A stretch of DNA of 64,000 nucleotides from CAYNZV01 sp965217095 (GTDB lineage Bacteria > Latescibacterota > UBA2968 > UBA8231): positions 186,001 to 250,000 of the forward strand of contig OZ244235.1 in NCBI GenBank assembly GCA_965217095.1. Direction: 5' to 3'. Position 1 is the stretch's first letter, and every line of letters starts with the position of its first letter. Below the pieces are notes generated by a model. That model was not told the DNA's origin. It did no database searches and was given only the letters and a program-made list of their open reading frames with translations. A program made the translations under genes and the position numbers. Of the stretch, positions 26,716 through 35,877 are shown piece by piece.

Positions 26716-27063
26716 CTACACATGGACGGGATTGCGATGAGTCAACGGATAGCGGCCGAGGGCCCGGCACTGTTGAATCACAACGAATTTCGTGCCAACG
26801 ATGGGCTCCAAAGGCCTCCGCGCACCTAGAACAGAAAACGGCCGAACCCATGTAGGATTCAGCCGTGGTATGACTATGGATACTGAGCGCGAGGATTCGA
26901 GAGCGACCAGGTCGATCAGCGCTTTCGCATTCTGGTGTTCGCCTTGACGCCCGTGGTCATGGTCGTGATCGTCGTGCTTCTCACGTTTTCGCCGCTCCCT
27001 ACCTTGCTGCCTGGCAAGGGCGTCGTTCGTGCGCAGAAAGTCTGCCTCGATCCGGTAGATCAT
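26716..27063 (-). CDS. Small basic/His-Asp-rich hypothetical protein
   Basis: The frame starts MIYRIEADFLRTNDALARQQ at ATG 27063 behind a strong AAGGAGG ribosome-binding site and encodes 115 residues. A charged stretch RKREKHDDHDHDHGRQGEH near residues 25-43 is followed by a more ordinary alpha/beta segment. It is the first gene of the comF-pgk-tpiA-secG unit. No family is recognised; a metal-binding role for the His/Asp stretch is only a guess. Confidence 0.55.
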   Translation of the reverse strand: MIYRIEADFLRTNDALARQQGRERRKREKHDDHDHDHGRQGEHQNAKALIDLVALESSRSVSIVIPRLNPTWVRPFSVLGARRPLEPIVGTKFVVIQQCRALGRYPLTHRNPVHV

Positions 27064-27293
27064 TGGTAACCTCCTTGTTACCTTTGCCTTCCGTGGCCCA
27101 ACAACTCGAAGGGAAGTCAACCCTTCAGCTTTCTGTTCATATTATCGGCAGAACCCAACATCCCTTTCATCCTCCCCAGATCATGAGCGCCACCTCACCC
27201 TCTTGCGCCCCTATCTTGAATTTCGTATGTCCTTATAAATGCTACATTTGCAGCAAATTACCGCTCACGATTGGAATTGGATTGTGAAAGTCT

Positions 27294-30200
27294 ATGTCTA
27301 TTAAAAACAATGTCTTTACCTATGCGGCGTTAGGCGTCCTGGCTGCCGCCCTTCCGCTCCGAGCCGAATACACTCTGGTACATCCCCCTCGAGCCGACGA
27401 TCCCATGAGCGTCCATGTCTATCGTCTTGATAATGGACTGACGGTCTACCTGAGTGAAAACCACCAGGAGCCGCGATTCTACGCAGAGATTCTCGTCCGA
27501 GCCGGCAGCAAACACGATCCCAGCGACGCCACAGGTATCGCTCACTATCTCGAGCATATGCTGTTCAAGGGGTCAGGTCGCATGGGAACTCTCGATTACG
27601 GGAGCGAGAAAAAACACCTCGATCGCATCGTCGCGTTATACGAAGAACACTTCATTGAACAATTTGAACCGCGCCGCCAGGAGATCTACGCCGAGATCAA
27701 TCGCGAGGCGCAGGCAGCTGCACAGTTCGCGATTCCCAATGAGCTCGACCGTGTGTATACGGCCATGGGGGAGCGAGCGCTCAACGCCCACACCTGGCTC
27801 GAGGAAACCGTCTACAAGGTGGATCTACCTTCAAATCGCTTCGACCATTGGACGAAGGTAGAGTCGGAGCGCTTTGCTGATCCGGTATTCCGTCTGTTCC
27901 AAACCGAGCTCGAGACCGTTTACGAAGAGAAGAACCGGTCGATGGACGACAAAGGCCGCGTCATTCGAGCTGTTGTCGCGCGCCAGCTTTACAAGAATCA
28001 TCCCTACGGAAATACGACCCTCGGCTCGGTGGAGCATCTGAAGAATCCGTCGTTGGAACGAATGTACGAGTTCTACCACACCTACTACGTACCCGGAAAC
28101 ATGGCGATCGCGGTGTCGGGTGACATCAACATACCCGATGCCATTGAGCGTATCGATATCGAGTTTTCGAGATGGCAGGCAGTGCAAGTCAATCCAGAGA
28201 AAAAATGGAAGGAACCCGATATCAAAGAGATCGAACGAATCTCGGTTCCGTATCGGGGCGAGGAGTACGTATTGCTGGCTTGTCGCACCGCGCCAGGGAG
28301 CCACAAAGACGCGGAAGCTCTCGAAGTGCTGGACATGATTCTGGACAACTCGGTTGCCGGCCTGATCAACCTGAATCTCAATCAACAGCAGCGGGTGCGT
28401 CAAGCAGGGGCGTATCCGTGGATGAACAACGACTACGGCGCGCAGTATCTGTGGGGCATACCGAAGGAGGGGCAGTCTCTAAAGGAAGTCGAAGGCTTGC
28501 TGACCGAACAGATTGAACTGATCAAGAGCGGGGACTTCGAAGAGTGGATCATTCCAGCGATCATCACCGACTTCGAGAAACGACACAAGGAAAAACTGGA
28601 AGGCAACGGTCCGCGGGTCAGTTTGATGCGTGACGCCTTCATATCCCGCACAGATTGGAAGAAGGCCACCAAGAAATTGGAACGCATGGGCAAGGTCAGG
28701 AAAAAGCATGTGGTCAAGGCAGCGAAGAAGTACTTCAAGGGAGCGTACGTCGCAGGGTACCGAGTTGATGGCGAACCCGATATTCCCACCATGCAAAAAC
28801 CGGAACTGGACCCGATAGAAATCGACGCATCACGGAAGTCGGCCTTCTTCAGCCATATCATGGGATTGCCGTACACTGAGATCGATCCCGTCTACGTGGT
28901 CCCTGGCCGCGACTACGTAGTGAAAACCGTGCGGGACGGCGTGAAACTCTACTACGCCCATAATCCACTAAACGATCTCTTTGCGCTGTCGATCAACGTG
29001 GATTTTGGCACCCTTGCCGACAAGCGACTGGCGGTAGCACGGGAACTGATGGACAAATCGGGCACCGAACTGGTTGACGCACAGGAACTGAAGAAGGAGT
29101 GGTACAAGCTGGGCACCGATTTCAACCTGTCAGTTGGAGACCACGAATCAACCATGTCGATTTCGGGACTAGATGCCAACCTCGGCGCATCGTTTACCCA
29201 GTTGTTGACGTTTGTTCGCGCACCCGTCGCGGACGAAGCTTCGTTGGAGAATTTGAAACAGATTATCTTGAAAAAACGTGCCGACTCGATGAAGGACAAT
29301 CGCACCGTGTTTCACGCACTGTATAGATACAACCGCTGGGGTGATTCCTCTCCCTATCGAAGAGTGCCGACGAACCAGGAGCTATTGGGCCTCGGTATGA
29401 AGGAGCTTCACGAGCTGTTCAGCAGCCTGTTGTCGTATGAGCACAGCGTTACCTACGTAGGCTCGAATTCGTTGGAGGAAGTGATCGGTCTGTTGCAACA
29501 AGGTTATTCGGGCGCCGGTGATCTAAAAAGCCCGCCGCCGTACCAGCCCCTTGCGCCCCGCGGACCTGATGAGACGGAAATCTACTTCCTCCACAAGGAA
29601 ATGGCCCAGGCCCTCGTCCGCATCGAATACGGAGGAGAGAATTACGTCGAGAGCAGACGGCCGGCGATAGATTTATACAATGATTATTTCTACGGAGGCA
29701 TGGCAGGAATCGTGTTCCAGGAGTTGCGCGAGGCCCGGGCCCTGGCTTATTCAGCTGACGGCAAGTATTTCACCGGCGAACGGAAGGCGGAACCCAGCAT
29801 CATGGTTGGTTTCATCGGATGCCAGGCAGATAAGACGGCCGAGGCGCTCGAGGTATTCGTGGATCTGATCGACGATCTGCCGAAGTCTCCTGAGCGTTTC
29901 GCCGCAGCCAAACGTTCACTGGAGAATCAATATCGGACATCGAGGTTGGGTTTCAGGCAGGTCCTGCCGGCGGTGCGGAAGTGGGAACGACAGGAGGTTC
30001 CGGTGGATCCGAGGGCCTGGCGCTTTGAGCAGATCCGGGGGGCTTCAATAGAGAAGGTGCTGGAATTTCATAAGGAGCACGTTGGTGGGCGGGCGAAACT
30101 GGTATCGATTGTGGGCGACAGGGAGAAGGTTGGATTAGAGGGATTGTCTTCTTCGGGGAAAGTGTCTGAGTTGCGGGTCGAGGAACTGTTCGGGTATTGA
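27294..30200 (+). CDS. M16-family zinc metallopeptidase (insulinase-like), double-length
   Basis: The protein has 968 residues and covers both M16 halves. The inverted zinc motif HYLEH at residues 84-88 is followed by the distal Glu region FQTELETVYEEKN, then M16_C domains (HHTYYVPGNMAIAVSGD-type segment HTYYVPGNMAIAVSGDI). The second half has degenerate active-site sequence (KSGTELVDAQ) and ends with a peptidasome-type domain. The N-terminus MSIKNNVFTYAALGVLAAAL-PLRA looks like a signal peptide, so it is probably periplasmic. It degrades peptides. It stands alone, divergent from the small gene at 27063. Confidence 0.9.
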   Translation: MSIKNNVFTYAALGVLAAALPLRAEYTLVHPPRADDPMSVHVYRLDNGLTVYLSENHQEPRFYAEILVRAGSKHDPSDATGIAHYLEHMLFKGSGRMGTLDYGSEKKHLDRIVALYEEHFIEQFEPRRQEIYAEINREAQAAAQFAIPNELDRVYTAMGERALNAHTWLEETVYKVDLPSNRFDHWTKVESERFADPVFRLFQTELETVYEEKNRSMDDKGRVIRAVVARQLYKNHPYGNTTLGSVEHLKNPSLERMYEFYHTYYVPGNMAIAVSGDINIPDAIERIDIEFSRWQAVQVNPEKKWKEPDIKEIERISVPYRGEEYVLLACRTAPGSHKDAEALEVLDMILDNSVAGLINLNLNQQQRVRQAGAYPWMNNDYGAQYLWGIPKEGQSLKEVEGLLTEQIELIKSGDFEEWIIPAIITDFEKRHKEKLEGNGPRVSLMRDAFISRTDWKKATKKLERMGKVRKKHVVKAAKKYFKGAYVAGYRVDGEPDIPTMQKPELDPIEIDASRKSAFFSHIMGLPYTEIDPVYVVPGRDYVVKTVRDGVKLYYAHNPLNDLFALSINVDFGTLADKRLAVARELMDKSGTELVDAQELKKEWYKLGTDFNLSVGDHESTMSISGLDANLGASFTQLLTFVRAPVADEASLENLKQIILKKRADSMKDNRTVFHALYRYNRWGDSSPYRRVPTNQELLGLGMKELHELFSSLLSYEHSVTYVGSNSLEEVIGLLQQGYSGAGDLKSPPPYQPLAPRGPDETEIYFLHKEMAQALVRIEYGGENYVESRRPAIDLYNDYFYGGMAGIVFQELREARALAYSADGKYFTGERKAEPSIMVGFIGCQADKTAEALEVFVDLIDDLPKSPERFAAAKRSLENQYRTSRLGFRQVLPAVRKWERQEVPVDPRAWRFEQIRGASIEKVLEFHKEHVGGRAKLVSIVGDREKVGLEGLSSSGKVSELRVEELFGY

Positions 30201-30259
30201 TTCGCCCTTGTCTCACATTGACAGAAGTGGTATAGCCGTCTAGTTTTTCAGCGGAAATT

Positions 30260-30336
30260 GGCGGTGTAGCTCAGTTGGTTAGAGCAGTGGAATCATAATC
30301 CATGGGTCGGGGGTTCGAATCCCTCCACCGCTACCA
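30260..30336 (+). tRNA. tRNA with CAT anticodon (Met, or Ile2)
   Basis: The 77-nt gene begins GGCGGTGTAGCTCAGTTGG and has anticodon loop ATCATAA (anticodon CAT), a T-arm GGGGGTTCGAATCCCTC and an encoded CCA. Elongator Met and lysidine-modified Ile2 tRNAs share this anticodon, and the type was not separated. The first pair of the acceptor stem is a G-U wobble. Accessory sequence starts downstream of its 3' end, a common position for integrated islands. Confidence 0.93.
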
Positions 30337-30349
30337 CATGCAAGGCTAA

Positions 30350-30376
30350 CACCTACGTGAATTCGTCACGTGGGTG
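30350..30376 (+). terminator. Stem-loop after the tRNA gene
   Basis: CACCTACGTGA (30350-30360) pairs with TCACGTGGGTG (30366-30376), 11 bp with one G-U pair and a 5-base loop. Only a weak T-rich tail follows, so termination is plausible but not certain. Confidence 0.5.
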
Positions 30377-31262
30377 CTTGTCGCTGGTCTGCCGGTGCAT
30401 GGCCTCGCCAGCCTCCGAGCTAGCTTTGTCCGACTGCCAGAAAGAGTCGCCAGTCCTGGGCCCAGCACTTTGCCACCGTTGGATGCGGGCGCCGTCACCT
30501 ATCTATCCTCGCTATTTGCAGGCACGAGCAAGCGAAGCCTCCTTTCGCATTGGCCGGGACGGCACAGCCGGTCCCACGAGCACCGATGCTCTGATTTCCG
30601 ATACACTACCAACTGTTTTCCGGCGGGATATCGGCCAACTCCACACAATGTCTTTGCCAAGAACGTTGGATGTTACCGTGGGGACTCTTCCTTGAAGAGT
30701 GTGCTGAGCCTCAGCCCGTTCCGCCGTCATTTTTCCGATTGCTATCTGAAACACTGACGAACCGACATAGGGGGCTTCTATCGGTTTTGTCAGCGCCTCT
30801 ATAATGGGTATGGCGATTTTTTCGAGCTCCTCAAGCCATTTTCAATGCTCTGCCCCTACCTTGGGAAGTCTCGGACTAGACGCTGTCCGGCCCCCGGTCG
30901 CAACTCGAACGCTGCATATCCAGCCAAAGTCCTTGAGCTAATAGGGACCTCTCGGATCTCTTCACGAGCTGCGACATCTTGCCAAGATTTTCGCTGGATG
31001 CCCGTCCGGCGAACTCAGTGCCAGGGTCCCTCTGAGCGGGCGTTCAGCAATGATCTTGGCCACCGCCGACCATGGCGAAAGACTGTCACTGTACAACCGC
31101 GTCGTAGTCCAAATTTTAAGACCGCATTTCCTCTGACACCTCTCGCTCCCATCATGAATCTTCATACTTTGGGCTCGGCATGTTTCGATAAAACAAATTC
31201 TGTTCCGTCTCCCGAAGCCGTTGTTCGTGCAACGAAACTATGGTTGGAGCTGCAGTAGTACG
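30377..31262. other. Unrecognised stretch entering the glycan region
   Basis: No frame has recognisable protein character over about 0.9 kb. Sequence quality looks like decayed coding DNA. It separates the tRNA from the low-GC region. Confidence 0.35.
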
Positions 31263-32277
31263 ATGAATCCAACAATCAATGTCGCGTTTGAGAAATACTA
31301 TCAATTTCTTCGTGACTGCGCACTTGAAAAATCCACGGACATAGAAGGGTCATGGTCCGGATTCATCGGAGACCTTCGCTCATATATACCCAGTCAAAGC
31401 GAAGATTTTGACCATAGCTTTCGGGCATGTCTTCGCAGGGGTTGGTTCAGTCAGTTCACTGCGCCCGCGTTTAGCAATCTTGCGTATTCGCGTCATATCC
31501 TAGCGTGGTACATAAATCATCTTGAATGCGAAGGCTTTGACCTCGGGCTTGAACCGGATAACGTTTTTGAGTCTTCACTGATGGATGGGAGCCTTCGATA
31601 TCCGTACAAAGGAAGGGCTGTCAGTCTCGATTTTCTAAGATTTCTTACCATCGTCCTTCTTCTCGAGCAAAGCGGCCTCGAAGCAAAAAAAAACCAAGCG
31701 TGTGCGTGTGTTAGAGTTCGGGTCGGGGTACGGAGGCCTATGTCGGGTGGTTAAGCTAAGGCACCGCAATTCGTGCTACGTTGTTTGCGACATGGCGCCA
31801 TCACTAGTTTTCTGTTTTTTCTTTATCTGTGCAAATTTTCCGGGATGTAGAATTCAGGTCGTGCAATCGCCGCATGACGAGCTACAATTTGAAGAAAATG
31901 ACTTCATTTTCGTACCAGATCATTTGACAGATTGTCTCATCAACGAACGTTTTGATTTCTTTGTAAATATTTACTCCTTCGGTGAGATGAACGAATTCAA
32001 AATTGAAAAGTGGTTTGATCTAGTGCAGAAAAAGTGTCAGGTTGATCGGATCTTCTTACAGAATATCATATTTCAAAGGGTCCCTTACAACAGCGATGAA
32101 AAAACATTGCGCGCCGGTCAATGGTTGAGCCTAATCGATGCGGACTGGAACATTTCGATAAAGGAGATTAACCCTAAGATCACCGATTGCCCATTTTATG
32201 CTGCCCTCCCAAGTGTAGCTCTGATCGTGGGAGAAAGGCGGACCGATTTTTTCAATCCGCAGGAGAAGTGTTACTAG
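31263..32277 (+). pseudogene. Putative sugar O-methyltransferase, one-base frameshift in an A9 run
   Basis: Frame 1 (ATG 31263, MNPTINVAFEKYYQFLRDC) runs to the A9 run at 31685-31693. Removing one A continues directly into VRVLEFGSGYGGLCRVVKL and on to the stop at 32277. The segment LEFGSGYGGLC is the SAM-binding glycine motif, and the later NIYSFGEMN and WFDLVQK are typical of the putative sugar O-methyltransferase family found in glycan clusters (NanM-like). The whole would be about 337 residues. The break is at a homopolymer, so it may be a sequencing error or an expression-level slippage site rather than real decay. Composition is AT-richer than the core genes. Confidence 0.65.
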
Positions 32278-32930
32278 CGAGCCAAGTTCTAGATGATATA
32301 TCTTGGCAAGATTGGGTACTACACTCGGTTGCCTCTGGCGACGGTCAGCACCGGAGTAGTCTACAGTCCTTACTGCAGGATCCAGATTTTCGTGTTGACG
32401 ATCAAACGATTTTTGATTTCGACTCATTTCTTAAGATTTTTTCTTATTCAACAAATCGACTCAAGACAGCGTGGTCCGAATCAACTGGTGAGATCTTCTT
32501 TCAGCTATGGGACGTAAACAGGTATTCTCCGACGTCCTTTTCCGTCAGACTTATGCGCCTTTTCCTTCGTGTGATGCTCTATCATGACTGGCGAGACACT
32601 GGGTCGATTGTCAAAGAGGAATTCGCGTACGCTTGCCTCACAACTGGGGCACTAGAAACGGATCCTCAAGTACGCTCAAGCCAACTGTTTCATCGCGTCA
32701 TGCGCAAAGGGCCTGCCCCGAGCCCCCCTCCACTCTGGCGCATGCTGCTTTTGGAGCTCAAGGTCGCTGTCGGATGGCGTGCCCGCTTGAGACAATTGTA
32801 CAAGCAGGTTTTCCCATCGGCGGATTTCATGTTACGCCGTGCCGGAGTGAGAAACAGAATCTGGCTGCCGGCGCTTTATGTCCAACGGGCGTTTCGCGGT
32901 ATTCATCGTTTGTTTCATCGATTGAACTAA
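32272..32930 (+). CDS. Possible nucleotidyltransferase-family (NTP_transf_5-like) C-terminal part
   Basis: The frame is open from 32187 but its first part lies over the methyltransferase end. The C-terminal 90 residues, with LLLELKVAVGWRARLRQLYK, VFPSADFMLRRAGV and LPALYVQRAFRG, resemble the end of the uncharacterised nucleotidyltransferase family often found in surface-glycan loci. The first 130 residues are not recognised and the catalytic N-terminus (GS...D.D) is missing. It is either a 5'-truncated gene or a fusion. Confidence is moderate to low. Confidence 0.4.
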
Positions 32931-33157
32931 CAGCTCGACGTCATCCCCATTTCTGGCGGCCTTTTGTGAGAAAATGGCTCCCCCGCAAAAGGTTTCCCGA
33001 ATGAGCGCCATCAGGCCACATGCCTTCGGCGTGCGACGCGTAGATCTGACTCTACCATAGTCCAAACCCTTACCGGAACATTTGCAAGCGGTCCTTTGAG
33101 AGAACAAAAAACGGGTGCCATCACCATCTGCGACGACCCCCGTATTATATCCGCGTT

Positions 33158-33500
33158 TCAGGATCTAACTATTTCGTACGCACTCTTCCTGTTAATATTT
33201 CCCTCAGAATTTGGGTTGCTGTACTGAGCTTTGAACGCTGCTCTGTAACCTCCCTGACTCACCAAGTGCCGCAAACGCGCCTCTATGAGACCTGAGAGCC
33301 TCTTGTCGTCCTCCTCGAGGTGGCTCTCGACCTCGGCGTCGAGAGCCATCTACCTGAGGTAGGCGTTGAAGGTCGTGCGGGGAATGCCGAAGCGGCGGGA
33401 CAGGTCCCCTAGGAGTCTGCCTGCCCGGAGTCCAAAAGCTCCTGGAAGCAGTGGAACCGTTTGATGGGGTCGGGGTGCTTGACCATTTCAGGCAGCGCGG
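33158..33500 (-). pseudogene. Small helix-turn-helix protein remnant
   Basis: On the minus strand the frames joined near 33400 read VKHPDPIKRFHCFQELLDSG, then DLSRRFGIPRTTFNAYLR, then ALDAEVESHLEEDDKRLSGL. The middle part is a good helix-turn-helix. A frame change between the first two parts and a TAG before ALDAEV break the gene. Function is unknown; a mobile-element regulator is possible. Confidence 0.35.
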
Positions 33501-34627
33501 TTTCCGCCCTTTCTTGCCGATCCGGATGTAGGGTGCATTAACTATGTCCTTTAACAATAGGGAATTGGTCCCATACGACCCCGGGTCCAGTGAATGTAAC
33601 ACGCGAGCTTCCACGAGCCATTCAGATTGCGCACTGCGAGCGGCTCGGAGGATGCCGGTTGCAGTGTCTTTGACGGTCCTGCAAAGTCGGCGTGCAAAAG
33701 TAACCCAAATCTACTGGCGCCTTCCGTTGCTTGCGGAAGACTTGTATGCTTCTCTCATCCAGTCTATCGTGCGCCTTAGGCCGTCGTTCAATCTCACCTG
33801 AGGATCGTGTCCCAGTTCAGTTTGCGCCCTCGTCGTATCTACTCGTTTGTTCTGCGTAGTCCACCGCTCCGTTGCCACATATTCAACGTTGCTGTCGTCT
33901 CTGTTGACGTATTGAAGAGCAAGGTCTGAAACTTGCTTCATATTGTGGTACTCCTGGCCACCCACATTATACACAGCTCCTGGATTGAATCCATGGACTA
34001 TGTTCGCGAGAGTAGTCGCAGCGTCCTCGATATAAAGCGACGTCCTGTGATGTTCGGTATAGACCTTGTAAGGCAAACCCATCAGAGCGCGGTAGCAAAA
34101 AACGCAGTTGGCGCTGCGATAAGGCGAGTAGAACTCTCCAGGTCCATACACGTTAAATAGCCGAACACGGACCGATTCAGTGCCGTTTCTAGCAGAAGAA
34201 TTCAAAACCTGAAGTTCTCCAACCCATTTGCTTATGGCGTAGTCGTTCAATTGCCGAATGGCGTGGTTGTCCATCACATCCTCGCTCATTAGACCGGAAA
34301 AGTCTCCGTATACTTCAGAGCTACTGAAAAACACGAGGCGGAATCGTAGTTCCTCCTGGATTACGACGATATTCTTTGTGCCTACCGCATTCGTCATCCA
34401 AAGTCGCTCATAATACTCCTCGCCATTCTGCCTTCCGAATTCAGCGGCTAAGTGATATACGTATTCAAACTCATGCGAAGACTGTCCGCAACTCTCTGTA
34501 GTTCCTCACGTCACATCTGATAAATCGTTGTCTATCGGTGTGCCAAAGATCACAGGTCCAAACTTCGTGCCCCGTGTCCTCAAGCTTCCGAACAAGATGA
34601 CGTCCGATCGTTCCTAAACCGCCGGTT

Positions 34628-35758
34628 GGGGGTATCCATTTAACCGGAGTTACCATATGTTCAGTGCATGGCGTATCCTCGCGCTGGCAAGCACTACCCG
34701 GGCTCGGTTGGCGAGTTTCAAGCCTGGTTTCGAACCGATGCGGACTGCCTGGACTACCTCGAATGGCTGCGGTGGCCCGACGGCTTCGTCTGTCCGAGTT
34801 GCGGCCACGAAGGCGGTTGGCGCTTGGGCGATGGCCGCTTCATGTGTCCGGCGTGTTCGACACGCAGTTCGGTGACGGCCGGTACGATCTTCGATCGGAC
34901 GCGGACACCCTTGACGATATGGTACACCGCCTGCTGGCTGTTCGCCACCGGTAAAGACGGGATCTCGGCGTTGAGCTTGAAGCGAGTACTGGAGATCAGC
35001 TCCTACCAGACTGCCTGGGCCATGCTGCACCGCCTGCGGTCGGTGTTGGTACGTCCCGGTCGGGATCTGCTGAGCGGGACGGTACAGGTGGACGAGACCT
35101 ACATCGGCGGCGCCGAGCCTGGGCTGGCCGGTGGCCGCGCTAGGGGCAAGAAGGTGCTGACCGGTATCGCAGTTGAGGTTCATGAGCCGAGAGGATTGGG
35201 GCGGTGCCGCATGTCGCCACTGGCCGATGCCTCTGCCGAGACCTTGCACGCGTTCGTGATGGATCACGTCGAGCCGGGCTCGACGATCATCACCGACGGG
35301 TGGCCCGCTTATCAGGGACTGGCTCAGCTCGGCTACGAGCACGATCGGCGCAGCCAGGGCGCGGCCCGCGCTCGGGGCGATGATCCCAACAAGCTGTTGC
35401 CCGCCGTGCACCGCGTTGTCTCACTGGCCAAGCGGTGGCTGCTGGGAACGCATCAAGGGGCCGCCGACAGTACCCACATGAGCCACTACCTCAACGAGTT
35501 CGTGTTCCGCTTCAATCGCCGCCGCTCCCGCAGCCGCGGCATGGTGTTTTATCGCGTGCTCGAGCTGGCCGTGGCCCACGAGCCGATGCGTTTCCAGGAT
35601 CTCATTGCCAGCCGACGGCCGAGGAAGCTGCCCCCCGAGCCGCCCAAACGGCGAGGGCATCCCACGAGCCTGGAACGCCCAGGGGCAAACCGGCCGTGGC
35701 GGTCGGCGGCCGAACACTGATGGGGGTCGCGACGCACTCCGGTTAAATGGATACCCCC
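34628..35758 (+). mobile_element. IS1595-family (ISXO2-like) insertion sequence with target duplication
   Basis: The 1131-bp element has perfect 23-bp terminal inverted repeats beginning GGGGGTATCCATTTAACCGG. It is flanked on both sides by the direct repeat AAACCGCCGGTT (34616-34627 and 35759-35770). Removing the element and one repeat copy restores the epimerase Rossmann motif, so the insertion looks recent. Confidence 0.9.
34668..35720 (+). CDS. IS1595-family transposase (ISXO2-like)
   Basis: The protein has up to 350 residues. The N-terminal zinc ribbon has CPSC and CPAC pairs (RWPDGFVCPSCGHEGG). The DDE core has VQVDETYIGG and TIITDGWPAY, and a third acidic position is expected around LNEFVFRFNRR. 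The family is ISXO2-like, with normal length. The element ends and target duplication are clean and the frame is intact, so it may still be mobile. Start ATG 34668 is the first in frame; a later start is possible. Confidence 0.9.
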   Translation: MAYPRAGKHYPGSVGEFQAWFRTDADCLDYLEWLRWPDGFVCPSCGHEGGWRLGDGRFMCPACSTRSSVTAGTIFDRTRTPLTIWYTACWLFATGKDGISALSLKRVLEISSYQTAWAMLHRLRSVLVRPGRDLLSGTVQVDETYIGGAEPGLAGGRARGKKVLTGIAVEVHEPRGLGRCRMSPLADASAETLHAFVMDHVEPGSTIITDGWPAYQGLAQLGYEHDRRSQGAARARGDDPNKLLPAVHRVVSLAKRWLLGTHQGAADSTHMSHYLNEFVFRFNRRRSRSRGMVFYRVLELAVAHEPMRFQDLIASRRPRKLPPEPPKRRGHPTSLERPGANRPWRSAAEH

Positions 35759-35877
35759 AAACCGCCGGTTACCAGAATCTTCACTAGTTTGACTCCCACC
35801 TTTTGCCGTCGCTACGTATATTGTGAGTGTGGATAATTAACGCAAATGTCCGAAATCTGTATGCACCATAGGCGAAG

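Larger units (their letters stand above)
33711..35784 (-). pseudogene. NAD-dependent sugar epimerase/dehydratase interrupted by an IS1595-type element
   Basis: The start GTG 35784 (VKILVTGG) lies right of the IS; after removing the IS and one copy of its target repeat it continues LGTIGRHLVRKLEDTGHEVW, giving the Rossmann motif TGGLGTIG. A second break near 34475 (one base missing) separates LRTVF from SHEFEYVYHLAAEFG. The rest is in one frame to 33711: SSSEVYGDFSG, catalytic YAISKW (Y-x-x-x-K), VRLFNVYGPG, TSLYIEDAA. This is an extended short-chain dehydrogenase acting on nucleotide sugars, as expected in a surface-glycan locus. It is inactivated at the cofactor site. Confidence 0.85.
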
